Below the pieces are notes generated by a model. The model ran no database searches. It was not told where the DNA came from and was given only the letters and a program-made list of their open reading frames with translations. Below, one piece after another: positions 57,625 to 64,000 of a DNA stretch of 64,000 nucleotides. The translations under genes were made by a program, and so were the position numbers. This DNA is from Metarhizium brunneum (Eukaryota > Ascomycota > Sordariomycetes > Hypocreales > Clavicipitaceae): NCBI RefSeq assembly GCF_013426205.1, contig NC_089422.1, positions 3,844,001-3,908,000 on the forward strand, given 5' to 3'. How positions within the stretch are numbered: position 1 is the stretch's first letter; the number at the start of each line of letters is the position of its first letter.

Positions 57625-59115
57625 ATGGCTCCCCAACTCGACAGCTACTTCAAACAGGTGGACGATTCCGCCAACCACTTCATTGAGCGCCTCCGCAAGG
57701 CCGTTGCCATTCCCTCCATTTCAGCTGAGGATGCTCGTCGTCCCGATGTCGTCCGTATGGGAGAATGGCTCGCCGGCGAGTTGAAGAGCTTGGGAGCTGA
57801 GGTCGAGCTTCGACCTCTTGGCAAACAGCCTCACAAGGAGCACCTTGATCTCCCCCCCGTTGTCCTCGCTCGCTACGGAAATGACAAGAACAAGCGAACG
57901 ATCCTTGTATATGGCCACTACGATGTTCAGCCTGCCGAGAAGAGCGACGGCTGGGCTACCGAGCCTTTTGAACTGTCCGTTGACGACAAGGGTCGCATGT
58001 TTGGTCGTGGCTCTACTGACGACAAGGGACCTGTCCTGGGCTGGCTTAACGCCATTGAGGCTCACCAGAAGGCTGGCATCGACTTCCCCGTCAACCTGCT
58101 GATGTGCTTTGAGGGTATGGAGGAGTACGGCTCAGAGGGTCTGGAGGAGTTCATCCAGGCTGAAGCCAAGAAATACTTTGCAGATACTGATGCTGTCTGT
58201 ATTTCCGACAACTACTGGCTTGGCACTGAGAAGCCTTGCCTGACGTACGGTCTACGAGGCTGCAACTACTATTCCGTCGAAGTCTCGGGCCCTGGAGCTG
58301 ATCTTCACAGTGGTGTTTTTGGCGGCACTGCTCAGGAGCCCATGACTGACCTGGTTCGCATCTTGGGCTCCCTTGTCGACACTAATGGCAAGATCCAAAT
58401 CCCTGGAATCATGGAGCAGGTTGCCCCTATCACCAAGGAAGAGGAAGGCCTCTACGATGGCATTTCTTTCACCATGGACAACATTTTTGAGTCGCTAGGT
58501 AGCAAGACTACTATCCACGACGACAAGAAGAACACTCTAATGGCGCGTTGGAGATACCCCTCTCTCTCAGTCCACGGTGTTGAGGGTGCTTTCTCTAGCC
58601 CTGGGGCTAAGACGGTCATTCCTGCCAAGGTCATTGGAAAGTTTTCAATCCGAACTGTGCCTAATATGGACATTGATACCACCAACAACTGCGTCTACAA
58701 GTACGTTGAAGAGCAGTTTGCCAAGCTGAATAGCAAGAACACTATGAAGGTCTATGCGCAGCACACTGGCAAGTGGTGGGCTGCCTCACCCAAGCACTGG
58801 AACTTCTCCGCCGCTGCCAAGGCTACCGAACGTGTTTGGGGCGTTCAGCCTGACTTCACGCGCGAGGGTGGAAGGTAAGCAGAATTCAAGCCATGCAATG
58901 GCGGATACATCCAAGAAGCTAACCTGGTTCTCAGCATTCCCGTTACCCTAACCTTCGAGGAGGCTACCGGCAAGAATGTCCTTCTGCTTCCTATGGGAAG
59001 CTCAACCGATGGTGCCCACTCGATCAACGAGAAGCTGGACAAACGAAACTACATTGAGGGCATCAAGCTCCTCGGGGCGTACCTGCACTACGTTGCGGAG
59101 GAGCCCCAAACGTAG
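57625..59115 (+). CDS. DUG1: DUG1-type Cys-Gly metallodipeptidase (M20 family)
   Basis: Dug1 hydrolyses Cys-Gly in the cytosolic pathway of glutathione breakdown. Exons 57625-58874 and 58935-59115 give 476 aa from the ATG at 57625 (MAPQLDSYF). M20 metal ligands are in [37 protein letters not shown], and ISDNYWLG; the [21 protein letters not shown] lid domain and [35 protein letters not shown] follow. The intron joins GG-S to IPVTL. The same frame is open upstream and contains ATGs at 57451 and 57532, which would add 58 or 31 residues rich in Arg, Ser and Lys with only one acidic residue. That looks like an organelle-targeting extension and may give a second form (see findings). Which start is used cannot be decided from sequence alone. 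Confidence 0.95.
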
Positions 59116-60007
59116 GTGGAGAAGGATTGGATAAGGACAAATTTAAGTGAGCTGTAAAGTATACCAGATAATTAGCATATGGCCATAATGACCGAATATA
59201 TAACTATCATGCTGCCGTGTTTGTGTGGTCTGGGTGTGTGAAACTCGTCGTAAACATGACGGAGCTGGGACACTGAGCTAGTGGCGCAAATATCCCGGCC
59301 ATGGCGCCGACTAGATGCCGAAGAGCCCCGGCTCATGCCCCAGGAAGTCCTTGCCTAGACCCGCTCAATCAAGGAACTGATGTTGATGGACGGGCACAGC
59401 AAATGGGAGCATTTCATGCCAGTTTTTTTATGCAGCAGAAGGTACAAGGGAACTGGTTCGCACATTTACTACAGCCTTTAAATCCACGGATGGCCATCTC
59501 GGTTTTTGACTTTCGGGAGACTTGGGCCACAGCACCACGGATGCTAAAGCTGGTCTAGCGCCGTCAGATCAGTTGACATGGCTGGTATCAAATGTACGGA
59601 ATATCTTATGAAAGGGAGTATGTACGTGAAGTACTTAGATGTACCGACGTGCCAGCGCCTTGGCCACCCAGCCAGCACTCGGTACTTGCTGATATGTTGA
59701 CGGTATGGCATGCGGGGTTGGCTTGGTGGTCATGTCACCAGCTCATGTGAGATTCGTTCGCTGTTGGTCCCGGTCCAAGCGGTGTCGGATGTCCCATCTC
59801 GTCCCAGGCCTCTTCTTATCTTTGGACTTTGCAGCTTGCACATGCCTTGTTGGCCCGCTGGTTTCTGAGAGAAATGCAGCGTCCTTGACGAATTCGTGCC
59901 CGACAGGCTCTGTGCGTCTCTGACCGGTTGCATTATTGGACGCTGTGCTTCACAGATTGACATCCAAAACAGCACCACACCCTTGTCGGCAAGTGGTTCC
60001 CGTCAAA
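59116..60007. other. Intergenic region before the Yippee-type gene
   Basis: About 890 bases between tandem genes; several short frames on both strands but no coding signal I trust. Confidence 0.5.
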
Positions 60008-60781
60008 ATGGCCCGGAGACGCAGCACTACCAGCATCTCAGCAACACGGCCGGTCTTCCCAAGTTTCTTGCTGCCAAGTTTGAACTTTACCTTTCACCGA
60101 CGGCGGTCGACGCTTGGCTCGTCGTCGACGGCTTCATCAAGTCCAGCAGGCTCGGCCGTCTCGTCGACACTGACAACACCCTCCAACAGCCCGCCGGCAC
60201 ATGGCCCGGCCGCCAAACCCCCAACTTCGGAGCGTTCCTTATCGCGCAGCGCCCCAGATACCCTTCGCTGCATGACCTGCTCGACGGATCTGGCCCTCAC
60301 ATCGCAAATCATCTCGAAAGGCTTTACGGGCCGCTATGGAAGGGCCTTCCTGGTCGCGCCGCCACCCCCGCCGGCTGACAACACGACTCTTTTGAATATT
60401 CGTATTGGAAGAAGTGAGGACCGGCAGCTCGTTACCGGGTGGCACGTTGTTGCGGATATTTGTTGTGCGACATGTACACGCAAGCTGGGATGGAAGTATG
60501 TTGATGCTACAGAGCCGTCGCAAAAATACAAGGTGGGAAAATATATCCTTGAGACGGAACGAGTCATGTCACACCGGAGCTGGGAGGATTACAATGTTCA
60601 AGATCTGGGGTTCATTGGACGGGAAGGTCGCGATGTTGAAGGGCGGAGCAGCGATGAGATTGTGTTTGATTCGGATGACGATGAAGAGTGTGAGGACATA
60701 TTCGCGGGGACCTGGGATGCTGCTACGGTAGCCAAGAGAAGGAGTGAGTCGATTGCGAGACGGATTTCGGCGATGGGGTAA
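60008..60781 (+). CDS. Yippee-type zinc-binding protein
   Basis: A single exon gives 257 aa from the ATG at 60008 (MARRRSTTS); the frame runs upstream but only from a TTG. The Yippee/Mis18-like domain covers residues about 110-205: LRCMTCSTDLALTSQIISKGFTGR with the first CxxC, then GWHVVADICCATCTRKLGWKYVDATEPSQKYKVGKYILE with the second CxxC and the family signature LGWKYVDA. The N-terminal 105 residues are Ser/Pro/Thr-rich and likely disordered, and the C-terminus has an acidic patch (DEIVFDSDDDEECEDIF). Known relatives bind zinc and act in cell-cycle or protein-degradation complexes (for example the CTLH/GID complex in animals). The fungal role is not established. Confidence 0.9.
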   Translation: MARRRSTTSISATRPVFPSFLLPSLNFTFHRRRSTLGSSSTASSSPAGSAVSSTLTTPSNSPPAHGPAAKPPTSERSLSRSAPDTLRCMTCSTDLALTSQIISKGFTGRYGRAFLVAPPPPPADNTTLLNIRIGRSEDRQLVTGWHVVADICCATCTRKLGWKYVDATEPSQKYKVGKYILETERVMSHRSWEDYNVQDLGFIGREGRDVEGRSSDEIVFDSDDDEECEDIFAGTWDAATVAKRRSESIARRISAMG

Positions 60782-62783
60782 CTTGAGCGTGTTGCTTGGT
60801 TCGGTACCATGGTTTCTGGCGTTTGCGGGTTTGGTTTTGGGAGGCATTTGTTGGGCAGACTTGGATAATGCAGTGAACGGATTGATACCCTGCTTGAGCC
60901 CGATTCTAGATGAATAATTTGAATAATACCCGGAACGCACGTATAGGAATAACAAGCAGTAATTCATGACCGAGTCTACTTTCTTCTGGGATGCAACTCG
61001 CATTTGTTCCCTAGGCTGTGATGAGCAGCAGCCTGGGAAGCACTTCTGCAAACCATCGTCTGTCACAATGGGCTCCAAGATGCCTGAGAGAACCGGCTCG
61101 ACCTGCAATGATACGTATGAGGTGGCACTGTTGGTTCATCACAGCTCTCACCCATCTGACCCGTACACCTCGCAAGTGGTTGGCCACGCATCTGCAAATT
61201 TCCCGCACCAGGTACATCGCGTCGAGCAATGGCCGACTCTGGAGCTAGGGGTAACTACTACTAGGTGTGTGGTTGGATCGTTGCGGTTTGGTGGCACCGG
61301 TTACTTGCATGAGGACATTGGGTACAGTAGGTATGGAGGGAAGATCCCGTAGCTACATCGAAGTACGTACAATAATGTTTGCCAGCATGGAAAATTGGCT
61401 ACGAGCACTCACATGACCAAGCCATACAGGGAAACGGGGCTCGGTGATCGTGCTTCGGAAATACAATTCGACATGCACGATGATCAATTTGCTGCAATGA
61501 TACAGCGAATGGGACCCTCGGCCGATACCTTGCAAAACGATGGCGAAGTGAATAGTATTTGCTCATGTTGGCGCAAAAAAGCACGCCGGATGACTGACCA
61601 CATAGCAGCTGTATGGCTAAACCTTGGAACATTTAAAGTTGAATGGCGCCATGTCTTGTTCAGAGTCAACTCAAAGCCATCAATCACTCTGCCCAGCAAA
61701 TCTTGCAGCAGAAACCTACCTAGTTTCAGTAAAGCCCTTCTAGTACTCCGTAGCCCAAAGTTGGCATCGACTTATATTGGTACAAGAACACACCAGGTTA
61801 ATTAAGCATTGGCTCTGGATGTCGGTGGCTGAGGCTACCAGTCAACCAACCCATTGATGGATGGATGGACATCTGGAGGCTCAACTAGCAGCAAAATTGA
61901 TGCCAGGGTGCTGGCACTTTAGCGAGCCAACGAACCTCAGCGCCGGCCCATAGCACCAAAAGCCCTGAACTTTGGGGCTGTCGTGCCATGGTCGCGATAC
62001 ATGTACATCTATTCCACTGCCCGCCCCCGCCATCTTGGCTGGCCTCGAGTCACGTGGCAAAGTACCGCCGGCCTAGCCCCGTCGCTGCAGGGCCCAACAC
62101 AGGTTTGGTCTGGGTACAAAGGCGGCCGAGCGCGAGTGCCTCTCCAACTCTTTCCTGACTCTCTCCACTGGTGCTTTTTTATAACTGACATTCCCACCGT
62201 CAGTCCCCTTCCAACACCAGTGCCCCCAGTCTGCCGTCTGCTTCTCAGCACAACCCGGGCTTCTTTATAGGAATCCGGCATTCATTTCTGATGCTGACAA
62301 CTACGTGATCGTCATAACATCCATGAATGACTTGTAAGTTGTCCCTGCCTCGTCCCTTGGCCGCCCGTGCCACTCTCTGTTTCCCAGCCGCATGTTGCCG
62401 GTTCGCCATCGTCTTGAACATCGCTACGTCGATATCAACGCTCTCTGGGCTTGGATATGCCATGTCCAATGCCCCAAAGTGATGAACACGATGTTTATCG
62501 ATGATCCGGATGCAGCTGAGCCTTCTATGCTGTCTCCACTGGCCGCTTCGCTCTGCAATCGCCTCGTCCGTGTCCGCCAGCCTAGCCATCGCCAACCCAC
62601 GTGTGAATGCGATTGCATCCATTGTTCCATCAGTTTCGGTCATAAACGACTCTGAGGGGCATATTTTCGTGTCGCGAGCTTCCCTAAATCGACCCAATGC
62701 ATTCCTCTGGCAAGCGAGGCTTCAGAGCATGTCTGCTAACATTTTCCTTCTCCTAGCAAGTACTACGCGCGAAAGCAGCTACC
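60782..62783. other. Intergenic region before the CHD1-type gene
   Basis: About 2 kb, with a TACTCCGTA copy at 61744. The last 500 bases probably hold the leader of the CHD1-type gene: 62740-62757 reads CTAACATTTTCCTTCTCCTAG, a plausible 5'-leader intron acceptor. A minus-strand frame (62245-62697) is likely chance. Confidence 0.45.
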
Positions 62784-64000
62784 ATGAGCTCCCCGGTTGT
62801 GATGGGTCCTGTTAATGGACACTTGTCGCCGGACGATGCCATGACATCTACAGTTGACGCCGAGGTCGGTCAGAGCGATACCGATATCCCCGATGCCCGT
62901 GAAAGCCCAATGGACCGCTCATCGCCATCGGCCTCGGAAGCCCAACCCCACGAAACGCCAGACCACATCGCCGAAGATCGAGCCTCTTCGGATGATGATG
63001 GATCTAGTTTAGACAATGCGTCCGAGGATGGCGACTTTGACATGCAGGAGAGCGCGGCTTCTCCCCAAGACGGCGACGCTGAAGTAAACCGCGAGAGCTC
63101 ACCCGCCTCTAGCCGCCCATCAAAACGGAAAACAACAGTCGCCGAAGAAGACTATATGCGAGAAAATCCAGAGCTTTATGGGCTCCGGAGAAGTGTATGT
63201 GCCAGAGAGCAATGTGTATGAGGCATTAATTGCAATTGCTGACCAAAGGACCTAGACACGCGCCAGAGAAACAAGAAAAATGGTGTGCCTCCCCGACACA
63301 ACTCTCTCGACTTTGTCGCATTTAACTCACACATTTCTAGGTGGACTCTGATGACTCCGACTCAGAGGATGATGAACCCGTGAATCGCCGCCAATCGAAG
63401 AGACGGCGCGTCAACACGTCCCAGCCTTGTAAGTGTGTCTTTTGCCATCGAGGCATCCTGCCCAACATGCTAATCATCACCCTCACGTCACCAGCATCCA
63501 AGAGGAACACACCTCTCTTACAACCGTCTACAAACGAGTCTGATTCTGATTCCGACACGTACGGCGGAGCCCGAGCAAAGAGCCAGCTGAAAAAGGCGAG
63601 ATTACAGAGAGAGTCACAGCCTGCTCTCGCACTTGCCGAGAAGAGATGGTCAAGCCGCCGCGCTGCTCAGCAAGTCCAGCAGGGCATGTACGAGGAAAGC
63701 GACTTTGAAGACGATGAAGACGAGGCGGACATGGCATCGGCATACTATGTTGCTGATTACGTTGACGACTCACCATACGTCGAAAAAGTGGTGCGTCACC
63801 GGCTCAGAGATGGGCTGGAGTTGCAGTACGATGCCGGCCGTCACGACTTTGAATATTTCATCAAGTGGCAGGGCAAATCTCATTTGCATGACACTTGGGA
63901 AACCATTGAGTCGTTGCGTAACATGCGCGGTTTTCGCAAGGTCGAAAACTATTTCCGAAAAGTTGTTGAACAGGAGCTGGATATACGGTTTGGAGATGAC
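62784..64000 (+). CDS. CHD1: CHD1-type chromodomain ATP-dependent chromatin remodeller, N-terminus (truncated by window edge)
   Basis: This is the start of a CHD1/Hrp1-like nucleosome remodeller; the helicase part lies beyond the right edge. Exons 62784-63194, 63256-63282, 63341-63428 and 63495 to the edge give 344 codons so far. The N-terminal ~130 residues are acidic and Ser-rich. A 27-nt exon encodes TRARETRKM and joins GLRRS to VDSDDSDSEDDE. After a basic KRRR stretch, the first chromodomain begins VEKVVRHRLRDGLELQYDAGRHDFEYFIKWQGKSHLHDTWETIESL, with aromatic cage residues visible. All introns are GT-AG and short. The family is clear from the chromodomain and the acidic leader, but the motor was not seen, so another CHD class is possible. 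Confidence 0.9.

Overview
The window is nuclear DNA of a filamentous ascomycete. Short spliceosomal introns (about 50-170 nt) interrupt most genes, the genes are not in operons, and the proteins match ascomycete families: a SAT4/rhodopsin-type membrane protein, a PigL_N-like ankyrin protein, Mpe1, a CDC50-family protein and a GCLM-type subunit. The overall look suggests Sordariomycetes, probably Hypocreales and perhaps a Clavicipitaceae-like insect or nematode associate. That placement is inference from general familiarity, since no search was run.

I could build 20 protein-coding genes, most with exon boundaries confirmed by restored reading frame and family motifs. Left to right: a truncated MFS transporter (1-1091, -); a 7.8 kb gene-poor stretch; a 1322-aa disordered fungal protein (8863-12909, +); MAF1, the Pol III repressor (-); AP-1 sigma (-); glutamate-cysteine ligase modifier subunit (+); BUD32 kinase (-); an ankyrin-repeat protein (+); a small single-pass membrane protein (+); a CMD-like protein (-); SPT16 of FACT (+); a CDC50/LEM3 flippase subunit (-); a small basic protein (+); 5-hydroxyisourate hydrolase (-); a GT1 glycosyltransferase and an MFS transporter side by side (-); a SAT4-type seven-helix protein (+); a fatty-acid-binding protein (+); GET3 (+); MPE1 (-); a DUG1-type dipeptidase (+); a Yippee-type zinc protein (+); and the start of a CHD1-type remodeller (+, cut by the right edge).

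Most of these are unlinked housekeeping genes: transcription and chromatin (MAF1, SPT16, MPE1, CHD1), trafficking and membranes (AP-1 sigma, CDC50, GET3), glutathione turnover (GCLM, DUG1) and urate breakdown. The stretch from about 41.6 to 51.8 kb is more accessory in character, with a glycosyltransferase plus transporter pair, a SAT4-type receptor-like protein and the fatty-acid-binding protein.

The most notable item is the 135-aa protein at 51272-51740. It reads as an animal-type intracellular lipid-binding protein, and its only intron sits after 73 coding nucleotides, the place I recall for the first intron of animal FABP genes. Other points worth a look are a GC-AG intron in GET3, a 6-nt first coding exon in MAF1, a 27-nt exon in CHD1, a positively charged upstream extension on DUG1, a four-copy motif in the 1322-aa protein, and a palindromic 9-mer (TACGGAGTA) that recurs only between genes. 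I found no rRNA, tRNA, CRISPR array or intact transposon.
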